Positions 25,074 through 33,953 of a stretch of 64,000 bases of DNA are shown here, piece by piece. The position numbers were made by a program, and so were the translations under genes. Position 1 is the first letter of the stretch. Each line of letters begins with the position of its first letter. Source of the stretch: Pseudomonas sp. UBA5706 (GTDB lineage: Bacteria; Pseudomonadota; Gammaproteobacteria; Pseudomonadales; Pseudomonadaceae); the NCBI RefSeq assembly GCF_002419965.1, contig NZ_DIHC01000028.1, forward strand, positions 1 to 64,000, read 5' to 3'. The notes under the pieces were generated by a model that made no database searches, was not told the DNA's origin, and saw nothing but the letters and a program-made list of their open reading frames with translations.

Positions 25074-25128
25074 CCTATCGATCACGAATTCGCTGACGCT
25101 CCCTTCGAAGTTGACCAGAGGCCGTGTG

Positions 25129-26685
25129 ATGAAGACGCCCACCTCCGAAGAAATCATGCAGAAACTGCAACAGACGCACTTCCCCAGGAAGTCTGCTCCA
25201 GAGCCGCTTCTCGAGCCCCGTTTCGATGCACCGATCATCGTCTCTTTGGAGCAGTTACGCCCCTACGAGCACAATCCGCGGTTCATCCGCAATCCGCTGT
25301 ATGAGGACATCAAGGCCTCCATCCGGGAGCGCGGGCTGGACCAGCCGCCCTCCATCACTCGGCGACCCAATGAAGCGCACTACATCATCCGCAATGGTGG
25401 CAATACACGCCTGAGCATTCTGGGCGAACTCTGGCAGGAAACCCGCGATGAGCGTTTCTTCCGCATCAATTGCCTGTTTCGGCCCTGGCAGTCCGAAGCG
25501 CACGCCCTCCTCGGGCACCTCACCGAAAGCGACCTGCACGGCCAACTGACGTTCATCGAACGAGCACTGGCGGTGGCCAAATTGAAAGACATGTTGGAGG
25601 CCGGCTGCGAACCGCTCAGTCAGCGCGAGCTCGCCAAGCGACTCCGCGAAGGTGGGTATCCCGTATCGCAGTCTCACGTCAGCCGCATGCTCGATACCCT
25701 GGAACACCTGCTCCCGTCCATTCCGCAGGTTCTCTACGCCGGATTGGGAAAGTCCGCGATTGAGCGGGCGATCTCCCTCCACGGCAGGGCCGAGGCCGTG
25801 TGGAATCGCCACGCCACAGACCACAGCGGTTTTCCCGCTGTCTGGATGGCCGTGCTCTCACGCTTCGACAGTGAGGTGGCCGAACTGGAGACCAGCCAGT
25901 TGCAGGACGAGCTTCTCGCGGTGATGGCTGAGGCACTGGGACAGTCGCCACGAGCATTGGCGCTGGACATGCTTCAGAGCGGACAGCGCGAATTGGGAAC
26001 AGCACCTCATTTGGCATCGAACGTGAACGACGCCAGCGACCCTGGGGAGGTTAGCGTCGGAACAGCTGCCGAGGTGCCACCCGCTGCAACCGACGTTCCC
26101 TCCGTCAGCACGGCGGCAAACGGGTCCTCTCTTGCGCCCTCAGAGACCTCGATAAGCGCTGCACCTGTGAAGGAAGTCGGCGAACGGTCCGCGCCTCTGG
26201 AGCAAGCCCATTCGCCGCCGGCCGAACCGAAGCCATCGGCAAACGTCACCGATGCTGACACTCCACAGGTCAAATCGGCTGCTACCGACAGTGCAGTTGA
26301 ACTGCGGCAGACCTCCGCCACGCTGGCCAGAGCGCTGGCCGACTATGCCGATACCGGCCATCTGGTGAGCAGCAGCGATAACGGGCTCGGCTTCATCCTG
26401 TCGCTGGAACAGCCCACCACGCTGACACCCCGGGGCACCGGGATCCACCTGCTCCTCGCGGCGCTCCTGCGCCTACAGGATGAAGTGATCTGGGAACAGC
26501 GTCAGCAACTCCCCGCGGCCCTGTTTGGACAACTGTTGATCGGCGCCTACGACATCCGGCTCGTGGATCGCCCTGCGCTGTCCATAGGGCTTGAGCGCCT
26601 TCCCGACGCCCAGATGGAGCAGTTGTTCTCGCTGATCCGCGCCGCCCGCCGTCTGATCGAACTCACCCTGTCATCCTCTCGCTGA
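25129..26685 (+). CDS. parB: ParB-family partition/integrating-element protein
   Basis: This 518-residue protein has the ParB N-terminal block VSLEQLRPYEHNPRFI, then IRERGLDQPPSITRRPNEAH and the NGGNTRLSILGEL signature. A KorB-like helix-turn-helix follows (SQRELAKRLREGGYPVSQSH). A long Ala/Pro/Ser-rich linker (about residues 320-410) leads to a helical C-terminal domain. It probably binds centromere-like sites and acts with ParA in ICE maintenance. The start MKTPTSEEIMQKLQ is preferred to the upstream 25006 because the extra 41 residues look non-coding. The length is typical of ICE ParB proteins. Confidence 0.85.
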   Translation: MKTPTSEEIMQKLQQTHFPRKSAPEPLLEPRFDAPIIVSLEQLRPYEHNPRFIRNPLYEDIKASIRERGLDQPPSITRRPNEAHYIIRNGGNTRLSILGELWQETRDERFFRINCLFRPWQSEAHALLGHLTESDLHGQLTFIERALAVAKLKDMLEAGCEPLSQRELAKRLREGGYPVSQSHVSRMLDTLEHLLPSIPQVLYAGLGKSAIERAISLHGRAEAVWNRHATDHSGFPAVWMAVLSRFDSEVAELETSQLQDELLAVMAEALGQSPRALALDMLQSGQRELGTAPHLASNVNDASDPGEVSVGTAAEVPPAATDVPSVSTAANGSSLAPSETSISAAPVKEVGERSAPLEQAHSPPAEPKPSANVTDADTPQVKSAATDSAVELRQTSATLARALADYADTGHLVSSSDNGLGFILSLEQPTTLTPRGTGIHLLLAALLRLQDEVIWEQRQQLPAALFGQLLIGAYDIRLVDRPALSIGLERLPDAQMEQLFSLIRAARRLIELTLSSSR

Positions 26686-26700
26686 TACGAGGAGGTCCCC

Positions 26701-27252
26701 ATGAGCATGACCTTCAATCTCCTGAACCACGCCATGTTGAATCAGGTGCTCCACGAGTTACGACACGGACGCCTGCAACGTTGCAAGGCTCTGGGTCTCG
26801 ACGATGAAGCCATCGAGGTGCTGCAGTCGTTGCCGCCTACCACCTTGTCGCATCTGGCGCATTCCTCTATCGCCTGGGTGGAAATCAAGGTGGACACCAC
26901 CGTGCTGCGGCGTCTGATCGCCCAGGCCGAGCGCGATGAGCACAACGAGAGGCTAATCAACCGTGCGCTCAAGCTCGGTGCCAGCTCCACCATCATGTAC
27001 CGCTGCTTTGGCCTGGATCATTCGGAAACTGCCTTGCGCCGCCGCGTACTGAAGATCGAGACACACCGCGGCCGCCCCGTTCAGTTGAGCGAAGCACAGG
27101 AGCACGCTGTGTGGAACCGCTGGAGCCAGTTGCGAAAAGAAGACCCTGACAGCGATCCGTTGGATGCCATGTTGATGTTGGCCGAGGAGCAGCACATCAG
27201 CCTCACGTTGGTGTGGCAACAGGTCGAACTCTACGGGGGGGTATCATGCTGA
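26701..27252 (+). CDS. DUF2857 family ICE protein
   Basis: This 183-residue protein has the features of the DUF2857 family found after parB in PFGI-1-like ICEs: SMTFNLLNHAMLNQVLHELR, LQSLPPTTLSHLAHSSIAWV and LGASSTIMYRCFGLDHSETA. These suggest a helical DNA-binding or regulatory protein. A good GAGG site precedes the start. It overlaps the next gene by 7 nt, consistent with a maintenance and replication operon. Confidence 0.8.
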   Translation: MSMTFNLLNHAMLNQVLHELRHGRLQRCKALGLDDEAIEVLQSLPPTTLSHLAHSSIAWVEIKVDTTVLRRLIAQAERDEHNERLINRALKLGASSTIMYRCFGLDHSETALRRRVLKIETHRGRPVQLSEAQEHAVWNRWSQLRKEDPDSDPLDAMLMLAEEQHISLTLVWQQVELYGGVSC

Positions 27253-28445
27253 AGTACTACAGCATTGACTGGCAGGACGTGGTGCGCCAGTGCTACGACG
27301 CGCTGCGCTGCAGTCTCGACAGCAGAAGTTCGCCTGGCGAGACAATGGGTGACCAAGCTCAGCACGGTAACCTCAACCCTGGCCGTATCGACTTGCTGCC
27401 CCAAGCACTGTTGCTGGACCAGCGCCTGACACCGCTGGAACGCAACACCTGGCAGATCTTGCGTTGGCTGATCGAGCAGCAGGGAATCAGCATGCCGCAG
27501 TATCAGGACCTGCAGCCTTATCTGGCCACCAGCCCCTGCGGAGGCCTGGCGTCCCGGGAAACCGTCGCTCGCGCACTCAATGTCCTGCGCACGACCCGCT
27601 GGCTCACCTTGGTCGAGCGTGCTCGCGATGAGCAGGGGTGCCTGCGTGGCTGCCAGTATGTGCTACACGATGAGCCGCTGTCGGCCGCGGAAGCGGTTGA
27701 CCGCGACAAAGATTACCTGGGGTTGATCCAGCGCAACCTGAGCCACGCCAACCGAGGGATACGCAATGTCGCGAAGCACGCCCTGGCAGAAATTCAGGCT
27801 GATCCGAATGTCCCGTGTGAAGTGGTTAAAGCGGTCCAACAACTGGCCATGCCCGCCGCTCAACAGGTGCTGTCACTGAAACCGGCCGAAGCGCCAGACG
27901 CTTCCGAACGCAGCGAGATGCACCGGGTTCAGAAGCCCCAGTCGACAGGCGCATATCCCGAACCTGGTCCACAGGCCGCCGTTTTGGCTGACGTTCGGAA
28001 TACCGCGCCTGGGCGTACAGTACAACAAGACCAAAGCAAAAAAAGTACAGTACCGCTCACCTTGATCGACGCGACGACGCGATGGTCCGACAGCTTGAAA
28101 CTCAGTCCGGCCGAGCAGCGCATGGCCGTGCAGGCGCTGCGCCAGCTCGAACCGGAACAGCGTGAAGCCGTCATCAGTGAGGCGGTGGTGCGCTGCGCCC
28201 GGGGCGATATACGAAAACCGGTCGCCTATCTGATGGGCCTGGTCAAGCGGGCATGTCAGGGAGAGTTCACGCTGTGGGCGGGTCGCGCGCAGGTGAGCCC
28301 GGACCGATCAGCCCAGCCCGCCTCCCCGCCCCCTCAACCGGCGGCAGGACGTGCAAGCCCCGCGAAGGATCGAGCGGTGTCCCCTCTCGCTCAGGCGTGC
28401 CTACAGGAGCTCAAACGGCGTTGTCATGTCGCCACTGGAACCTAG
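27246..28445 (+). CDS. STY4528-family ICE replication protein
   Basis: This 399-residue protein resembles the STY4528 family of pathogenicity-island replication proteins. The helix-turn-helix-like region LLPQALLLDQRLTPLERNTW to GGLASRETVARALNVLRTTR covers about residues 50-120, followed by RWLTLVERARDEQGCLRGCQ. The C-terminal part (AEQRMAVQALRQLEPEQREAV) is helical. The start at 27246 overlaps the DUF2857 stop; an internal ATG at MGDQAQHG is possible. The stop codon lies in a 12-bp hairpin. Confidence 0.8.
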   Translation: MLKYYSIDWQDVVRQCYDALRCSLDSRSSPGETMGDQAQHGNLNPGRIDLLPQALLLDQRLTPLERNTWQILRWLIEQQGISMPQYQDLQPYLATSPCGGLASRETVARALNVLRTTRWLTLVERARDEQGCLRGCQYVLHDEPLSAAEAVDRDKDYLGLIQRNLSHANRGIRNVAKHALAEIQADPNVPCEVVKAVQQLAMPAAQQVLSLKPAEAPDASERSEMHRVQKPQSTGAYPEPGPQAAVLADVRNTAPGRTVQQDQSKKSTVPLTLIDATTRWSDSLKLSPAEQRMAVQALRQLEPEQREAVISEAVVRCARGDIRKPVAYLMGLVKRACQGEFTLWAGRAQVSPDRSAQPASPPPQPAAGRASPAKDRAVSPLAQACLQELKRRCHVATGT

Positions 28446-28476
28446 TGGATTTGATCCCGGCGGCATCAAATCCACT
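28444..28476. repeat. 12-bp perfect hairpin at the end of the STY4528 gene
   Basis: AGTGGATTTGAT (28444-28455) and ATCAAATCCACT (28465-28476) are exact reverse complements with a 9-nt G+C-rich loop. The TAG stop overlaps the arm. There is no T run, so it probably affects mRNA stability or translation rather than ending transcription. Confidence 0.6.
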
Positions 28477-28581
28477 GAGGTCCATCACCTGATAACTTGA
28501 GCGATCGCGCTTCGCATTGAACGGTGTGTTTATCGCAGTTGCAGCCCATGGTGGCCGCCATCCCTCGGCGAGGACACGGCA

Positions 28582-29343
28582 ATGGTCGACCACTACCAGC
28601 TAAACTTGGGCTCGTTGCGCAGCAGTATGACCCTGACCCTGCATACCCACCACGCTGCGCGTCTGTGGCAGGGTCGCATCGCCCGCGAGGGCGTCCACGC
28701 CATCATGGGCATGGCCGGCTACATCGGCGTCACCAACCTGCTCAAGCAAGCCAGTAGCCAGGACGATCCGTTTGCTGACTGGTTCATGCTGCAGTTGGAA
28801 GAAAAGCTGGCACAGGCCAAGAGCGAGATGCTTGCCCTGACCGAGCAGGTCAGTCTGGTCGAACGCGACTTGCCCACGCAGATCGACATCGGTGACAACC
28901 TCAACATCCACCCCGTCACACTGCCACTGTTCATCGGCAGCCAATTAGGGTTTCTCGCGGTATACCTGCTGACCGACTACGACACCCTGGTACGGCGTGT
29001 GTTACTCGCCCATCACACCGCACTGATTGGCCGCAGCGACATGGAAATCTGGATCGATCGTGGCGCCCACCAGCTCCGCAGCTTGTTTGGCCTGGCGCAG
29101 CGCTACCGACTGGCCGGCGTCAGTCGCGGTGACATGGCCGCGAACAATGCGCGCGCGCGTGAGGCCGTCGAGAAGTTTGGTCTCCCGCCGCAGGACATCC
29201 TCGAAGGCACACGGCGCTCGCAGTTCGCGCCGCCCACCAACCACGGCGCCGGGGCAACCACCAGCGCTGAACCAGATCACGAGCCGCCGGAAGATCCGCC
29301 GGCCTCTGCCCTGGCGGCTTTGCCAGACGGAGGTGACGCGTGA
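28582..29343 (+). CDS. PFL_4669-family ICE protein (TIGR03761)
   Basis: This 253-residue protein matches the TIGR03761 ICE family: LGSLRSSMTLTLHTHHAARL, IMGMAGYIGVTNLLKQASSQ, then YLLTDYDTLVRRVLLAHHTA and RSLFGLAQRYRLAGVSRGDM. The family is part of the replication/maintenance block of PFGI-1-type elements; its biochemical role is not established. The stop overlaps the GTG start of the DUF3158 gene, so the two are coupled. Confidence 0.85.
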   Translation: MVDHYQLNLGSLRSSMTLTLHTHHAARLWQGRIAREGVHAIMGMAGYIGVTNLLKQASSQDDPFADWFMLQLEEKLAQAKSEMLALTEQVSLVERDLPTQIDIGDNLNIHPVTLPLFIGSQLGFLAVYLLTDYDTLVRRVLLAHHTALIGRSDMEIWIDRGAHQLRSLFGLAQRYRLAGVSRGDMAANNARAREAVEKFGLPPQDILEGTRRSQFAPPTNHGAGATTSAEPDHEPPEDPPASALAALPDGGDA

Positions 29344-29849
29344 CACTCGCCGAAGCCATTGCCCGCCGGTTTTCTGCGGATACCTATCGCCAGTTCGAAC
29401 AGGCTGCCTCCCTAAAAGGCCTTTTAAAGCCTTTTAAGGGTAAGGGAGACCTGGTGCAGCTGGCGGACACTCTCCTGCGCCTGAGGAGCGATGTCGCCGG
29501 ACTGATGGGCGCGATGCTGGCCATCGTGGCGCAGCCACCCTTCTCGCTGCTGGACCTGCGGTTGGTGATCCAGCACAGCGTGGCGGGCACCGATTTTTTA
29601 CGCTGGCGCAGCCGTGATTTCAGTTGCATGGGCGTCGGCGTGTGGCAGCAAGCCATGGCACAGCCGCAGCTGGGCCAGACAGTACGCGAGGCGCTGCACC
29701 AGCTCGAGGTCAACCGCGTGGTGCTGAATCTGCAGATGAGTGGCCTGCATTCCCTGTACCGCCAGGCGCTCGCTTCGGCTGACAAGCTGGAGACGGCGGA
29801 CGCGCAGCGCATGACACCGCAATCCCCCACCGAGGAGCAGCAACCATGA
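29340..29849 (+). CDS. DUF3158 family ICE protein
   Basis: This 169-residue protein starts at a GTG that overlaps the previous stop (GTGA). Motifs are LAEAIARRFSADTYRQFEQA, then VAGTDFLRWRSRDFSCMGVG and LNLQMSGLHSLYRQALASAD. DUF3158 proteins always sit between PFL_4669 and ssb in this ICE class. The function is unknown. Its stop overlaps the ssb start as ATGA. Confidence 0.8.
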   Translation: MTLAEAIARRFSADTYRQFEQAASLKGLLKPFKGKGDLVQLADTLLRLRSDVAGLMGAMLAIVAQPPFSLLDLRLVIQHSVAGTDFLRWRSRDFSCMGVGVWQQAMAQPQLGQTVREALHQLEVNRVVLNLQMSGLHSLYRQALASADKLETADAQRMTPQSPTEEQQP

Positions 29850-30283
29850 GTACGTTCTTTGTCGGCGAAGGCAACATCGGCAGTGCGCCAGAGTACCAGG
29901 AGTTCAACACACAGCCTGACGAACCGCGTCGGCTGCTGCGATTGAACGTTTATTTTGACAACCCGGTGCCCCGCGAAGGCGGCTTTGAGGATCGGGGCGG
30001 CTATTGGGCGCCGGTTGAACTCTGGCACCGGGACGCCGAACACTGGAGTACGCTGTTTCAAAAAGGCATGCGCATCCTGGTTGAGGGCCGTACGGTCAAG
30101 GATGAGTGGGAAGACAGCGATGACAATGCCCGGGTGACCTTCAAGGTCGAGGCACGGCGAATCGGCATCCTGCCGCACCGCCTGGCCTCCGTCACCATGC
30201 GTGAGAAAGGCGGCGAACCGGCCAAAGACGACGGCGCGACACGCAAGCGGGGGGCCAGCAAAACCACGCGCAAACCCAAGTAG
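29846..30283 (+). CDS. ssb: Single-stranded DNA-binding protein (ICE type)
   Basis: This 145-residue OB-fold protein contains RLLRLNVYFDNPVPREG, GYWAPVELWHRDAEHWSTLF and GMRILVEGRTVKDEWEDSDD, the SSB layout. It ends in a basic tail (KTTRKPK) instead of the acidic DDIPF tip of host SSB, as seen in ICE-encoded SSBs. It coats transferred single strands and supports element replication. It is translationally coupled to the DUF3158 gene. Confidence 0.9.
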   Translation: MSTFFVGEGNIGSAPEYQEFNTQPDEPRRLLRLNVYFDNPVPREGGFEDRGGYWAPVELWHRDAEHWSTLFQKGMRILVEGRTVKDEWEDSDDNARVTFKVEARRIGILPHRLASVTMREKGGEPAKDDGATRKRGASKTTRKPK

Positions 30284-30385
30284 GGGTATGGACGTCAGTG
30301 GAATTTCACCCCCTCTGAACGAGGCCGCTGATCAGGCGTGTCTGGCTGGGCACATCAATGATCGAGGCTGGTGAGGTGGCGTAGC

Positions 30386-30601
30386 TTATGGAGCAACTCC
30401 GTACTGCTCCAGTAGCTGCGCCACCGCCTCCAGGGATTGATTCAGCGCATCAAACGCCTGCCGATGCGCCGGATTCTCCTGAACCCAGTTGATCAGCGCT
30501 GCGCGCCTTTCGCCATTGTCCGGTGCCTGTCGTAGCGCCAACAGCAGCAGGCAGGCCCTGAGCTTCAGCGCCTCACACGGTAGTTTTTCACCTCGCTGCA
30601 T
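30386..30601 (-). CDS. Small hypothetical protein with a FecR/DUF4880-like helical block
   Basis: This 71-residue protein starts MQRGEKLPCEALKLRACLLL after an AGAGGAAAAAG site. The segment RRAALINWVQENPAHRQAFD resembles the N-terminal DUF4880 helix of FecR-like proteins (W-xx-xPAHxxAF), but the family is not certain. It is divergent from the XRE regulator across 139 bp and may be controlled by it. A longer TTG start at 30649 is unlikely. Confidence 0.5.
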   Translation of the reverse strand: MQRGEKLPCEALKLRACLLLLALRQAPDNGERRAALINWVQENPAHRQAFDALNQSLEAVAQLLEQYGVAP

Positions 30602-30740
30602 CTTTTTCCTCTCAACGGCCCAGCCGGGAAATCCTCCGAGATCGAGCAATACGCCCCAATGGGTTGTTAGTCAACCTCATAGGGTGTTCATACCAACAGG
30701 TCGATGAACAACCATATGGGTCGAATTGGAGAACGACTCA

Positions 30741-31082
30741 GTGCCAGCCAAAGATTCCAGTCCCAAGCACATTGGTAGCCAGTTGGCGAAGTACCGTCGA
30801 AAGCGCGGATTGACCCAAGAAGACGTGGGCGTTCGCCTGGACATCGGCGCTGAAGCTGTCTCCCGAATGGAACGCGGCTTGGTGGAACTGACGGTGTCCA
30901 AGCTGCTGCAATTGGCCGACATCTTCGATTGTCCTGCCGATGAACTCCTGCTGGTGCTCAGCACCCGCCCCCAGGATCAGTCGCAGGTACTCACCACCCG
31001 CCTGAAGGCACTGAAGGCTAATGACCGCCAGTTCGCATTGACCGTCCTCGATCAGTTGACCGAACACCTGGCGACCCGCTAA
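30741..31082 (+). CDS. XRE-family helix-turn-helix regulator
   Basis: This protein of about 113 residues has an HTH_3 domain (IGSQLAKYRRKRGLTQEDVG, ERGLVELTVSKLLQLADIF) and a short helical tail (LKALKANDRQFALTVLDQLT). The start is probably the GTG at 30741, with GGAG upstream; a TTG at 30726 is also in frame. It is probably the autoregulator of the surrounding ICE genes and lies just before topB. Confidence 0.85.
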   Translation: MPAKDSSPKHIGSQLAKYRRKRGLTQEDVGVRLDIGAEAVSRMERGLVELTVSKLLQLADIFDCPADELLLVLSTRPQDQSQVLTTRLKALKANDRQFALTVLDQLTEHLATR

Positions 31083-31217
31083 CCGCTTTGCCTCTACTCT
31101 GCTCGATCTCCGTCGCCCCCTCATGACGACGGATATGATGGTATTGCCTTCGGCTTTTCACTGGCTCGCCACGACCCTCGCGCCACCCTGTCGCTATCCG
31201 ACCGGGAGAGCCTAACC

Positions 31218-33212
31218 ATGCGCCTGTATCTTTGTGAGAAACCCTCTCAGGCTCGCGACATTGCGCGAGTGCTGCACGCCAATCGTCGCGGCGACGGTTG
31301 CCTGCAGGGCAACGAAGTGGCCGTGACCTGGTGCGTCGGTCACCTGTTGGAGACCGCTCCGCCCGACGCCTACGATCCACGCTACAAGCACTGGTCACTG
31401 GAGCACCTGCCGATTATCCCCAACGATTGGCGAATGGTGGTGAAAGCCAAGGTGGCGAGCCAGTTGAAGGTGATCAGCCATCTGCTGCGGCGATGTACTG
31501 AGTTGGTCATCGCCACGGACGCTGACCGTGAAGGTGAGATGATCGCGCGCGAAATCCTTGAGCGGTGCCACTACGAGGGTCCGATTCTGCGCCTGTGGTT
31601 GTCCGCGCTTGACGACACCTCCATCCGCCAGGCGTTGAAATCATTGCGCCCCGGCGAGCAGACGTTGCCGCTTTACCACAGTGCCCTGGCCCGCTCCCGG
31701 GCCGATTGGCTGATCGGGATCAATCTGAGTCGGCTGTTCACCTTACTCGGGCGTCGCGCCGGTTACGATGGGCAGTTGCCGGTGGGCCGGGTGCAGACGC
31801 CGACGCTGCGCCTGGTGGTAGAGCGCGATCGCGCCATCGCCAGTTTCGTCGCGAGCCCGTTCTGGACGGTCGACGCTCAATTGCACGCGGACGACCGCCT
31901 CTTTCAGGCTCGCTGGCTACCACCACCCAAGAGCTGCGATGAAGCGGGCCGCTGCATCGATCAGTCAGTCGCCGAAAACGCCGCCCGGCGCCTGCTGAGA
32001 GCGGGCTCGGCACGGGTCGCTCGCAACGACGTAGAGTGCGTCAGCGAGGGACCGCCTCTGCCCTTCGATCTAGGTACGCTGCAGGAGATTTGCTCTGCCA
32101 AGTTAGGTCTCGGTGCGCAGGACACCCTGAATGCGGCTCAGGCACTGTACGAGACATACAAAGCGACCACCTACCCGCGCAGCGACTGCGGCTACCTCCC
32201 CGACAGCATGCTGGCGCAAGCGCCGCACGTGCTGCACGCCCTAGCCGTGAGCCACCCCGCCATCAGCCAGCGACTGCAGCATCTCGACCCGACGCGGCGC
32301 TCTCGCGCCTGGAACGATCAGAAAATCACCGCTCACCATGGGATCATCCCTACGGCCAAAGTGATCGACCTGAGCCAACTGTCCGAGCGGGAACGCGCCG
32401 TATACGCGCTGATCCGCGCGCGCTATCTCGCACAATTCCTGCCCCACCACGAGTACCTGAAGACTCAGGTCCAGCTGCACGTGGGCACTGATCAATTGCT
32501 GGCGCGTGGCAAGCAGATCCAGGTGCGAGGTTGGAAAGCCGTTATCGACGAAACTGATGCCAGCGAGCCGTCTGAACAGACCCAACCCTTGCCGACCCTG
32601 ACTGAGAACGAAGCCGTCAACATTCAAAACGCGGCAGTCAACAGGCAGCGGACTCAGCCACCGAAGTCGTACACAGAGGGCACTTTGGTGAAGGCGATGA
32701 AAACCATAGCCAACCAGATGGCGGATCCGCGTCTTAAGCAAACACTCAAGGCCAGTGTCGGCATCGGCACCGAAGCAACCCGTGCGTCGATCATCCAGGG
32801 TCTGCTCGATCACGGCTACCTGACCAAGAAAAAGCGCAGCCTCGTCGCGTCGGCCCCCGCCCACACCCTGATCGAGGCCGTGCCACCCACCGTGGCTGAC
32901 CCCGTACTGACGGCGTTGTGGGAGCAGGCGCTGGAGCGAATCGAGCTTGGCCAATTGAGCGTGGATACCTTTCTCGCCAAGCAGGCCGCATGGTTGGTGC
33001 AACTGGTCAATGATCACGCGTCTTTGGCGCTGCCACTGCCTCGGGCCAAGGGCCCAGCCTGTCCCATCTGCCGCAGCGCGATGCGTCAGCGCAAAGGCCG
33101 AACCGGCAGTTTCTGGTCGTGTGTGCGCTACCCGGTTTGCACGGGCACCAAGTCAGTCAAGGTCGGCGCCTCTCACAACAAGGCCAAGCCATCCAGCCCG
33201 CGTCGAACTTGA
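31218..33212 (+). CDS. topB: DNA topoisomerase III
   Basis: This 664-residue type IA topoisomerase has a Toprim domain starting MRLYLCEKPSQARDIARVL with DADREGE near residue 103. The catalytic tyrosine is in the TTYPRSDCGYLP motif (about 318), and ALIRARYLAQFLPHHEYLK is also typical. A zinc ribbon ends the protein (CPICRSAM, CVRYPVCTGTK). The enzyme resolves intertwined single-strand intermediates during ICE replication or transfer. The length fits mobile-element TopB proteins. Confidence 0.95.
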   Translation: MRLYLCEKPSQARDIARVLHANRRGDGCLQGNEVAVTWCVGHLLETAPPDAYDPRYKHWSLEHLPIIPNDWRMVVKAKVASQLKVISHLLRRCTELVIATDADREGEMIAREILERCHYEGPILRLWLSALDDTSIRQALKSLRPGEQTLPLYHSALARSRADWLIGINLSRLFTLLGRRAGYDGQLPVGRVQTPTLRLVVERDRAIASFVASPFWTVDAQLHADDRLFQARWLPPPKSCDEAGRCIDQSVAENAARRLLRAGSARVARNDVECVSEGPPLPFDLGTLQEICSAKLGLGAQDTLNAAQALYETYKATTYPRSDCGYLPDSMLAQAPHVLHALAVSHPAISQRLQHLDPTRRSRAWNDQKITAHHGIIPTAKVIDLSQLSERERAVYALIRARYLAQFLPHHEYLKTQVQLHVGTDQLLARGKQIQVRGWKAVIDETDASEPSEQTQPLPTLTENEAVNIQNAAVNRQRTQPPKSYTEGTLVKAMKTIANQMADPRLKQTLKASVGIGTEATRASIIQGLLDHGYLTKKKRSLVASAPAHTLIEAVPPTVADPVLTALWEQALERIELGQLSVDTFLAKQAAWLVQLVNDHASLALPLPRAKGPACPICRSAMRQRKGRTGSFWSCVRYPVCTGTKSVKVGASHNKAKPSSPRRT

Positions 33213-33953
33213 CGCCGACCAGCAGCGCTGGTGTAGTGAATGAGCCCCCTCGCCGATTGGCGAACCGAGACCGATTCGCTCCGGGCAGCTCGGTCAGACT
33301 CACAGAGTTCGGAGCCCTTCCCACCCGCGTCTTTGGATAGTTCTCAGCGTTCCCTGCCCCGAAGTGGATGACCCGTGCGGCTTGTTTCAGGCCCCAGGGG
33401 TCATCCGCTACGGCGCCCATGCTCAGCTCCGGTGCCCGCCGGCGAAACACTGGGCACCTTTTGTGCGCGGATGCGTGCCAGTTGATTCCGACCCAGGCCA
33501 CGACAAGGGTCGGTTGATCCAGAGGTGCGACAACGGCTGTTTTGCGATGTACTCCGCTGTCACGCCACCGGGTCGAAGGTGGTCCGACTCTTCCCAGCCT
33601 GATGACCGTCGGGCTATTTTTTCGCCGCCGATAATCCACTGGGTGCCACCGGCTTCCGCTCACCAAAACCCTACGCAATCCTCAGTTGACGGGCTTCGAG
33701 CCACATTTTATAGATGAACTGCACATCGCTGTCGTTGACAGCACCCAGGCAGCCAGGACCTTCAAGGCTGCGCCCGTTCAAGGGTGGTTCTCCCTCAAGT
33801 GCGATCAGCGTTCGGAAGCTCGCACGATCACTGATCCTTCGGTGATGAACGCCCTCGCACCCTGAGTACTTTCCTTCGCACCTCTCTCTTGCGGCACTCA
33901 CCAGCCGCCAGGGCCGGTGGATGTCCGCGTTTCCAGAAACCAGGAGATCCATC
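33213..33953. other. Long leader region upstream of the DUF3577 gene
   Basis: These 741 bp have no convincing gene. They contain the structured repeat at 33739-33856, whose second copy precedes the DUF3085/ArdC genes. A short minus-strand frame (33671-33985) has coding-like composition near its end (VNDSDVQFIYKMWLEA) but no supported start. The promoter of the DUF3577-RadC operon is expected here. Confidence 0.5.
33739..33856 (+). repeat. Structured leader repeat, copy A
   Basis: About 118 nt here align with 56155-56271 at roughly three identities in four. Both begin CAGCACCC-AGG-AGCCA-GACCTT, and both end in GCGTTCGG-AGCTC ... GGTGATGAACGCCCTC. GCGTTC and GAACGC, plus an inner ATCAC/GTGAT pair, can form a nested hairpin in both copies. 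Confidence 0.7.
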
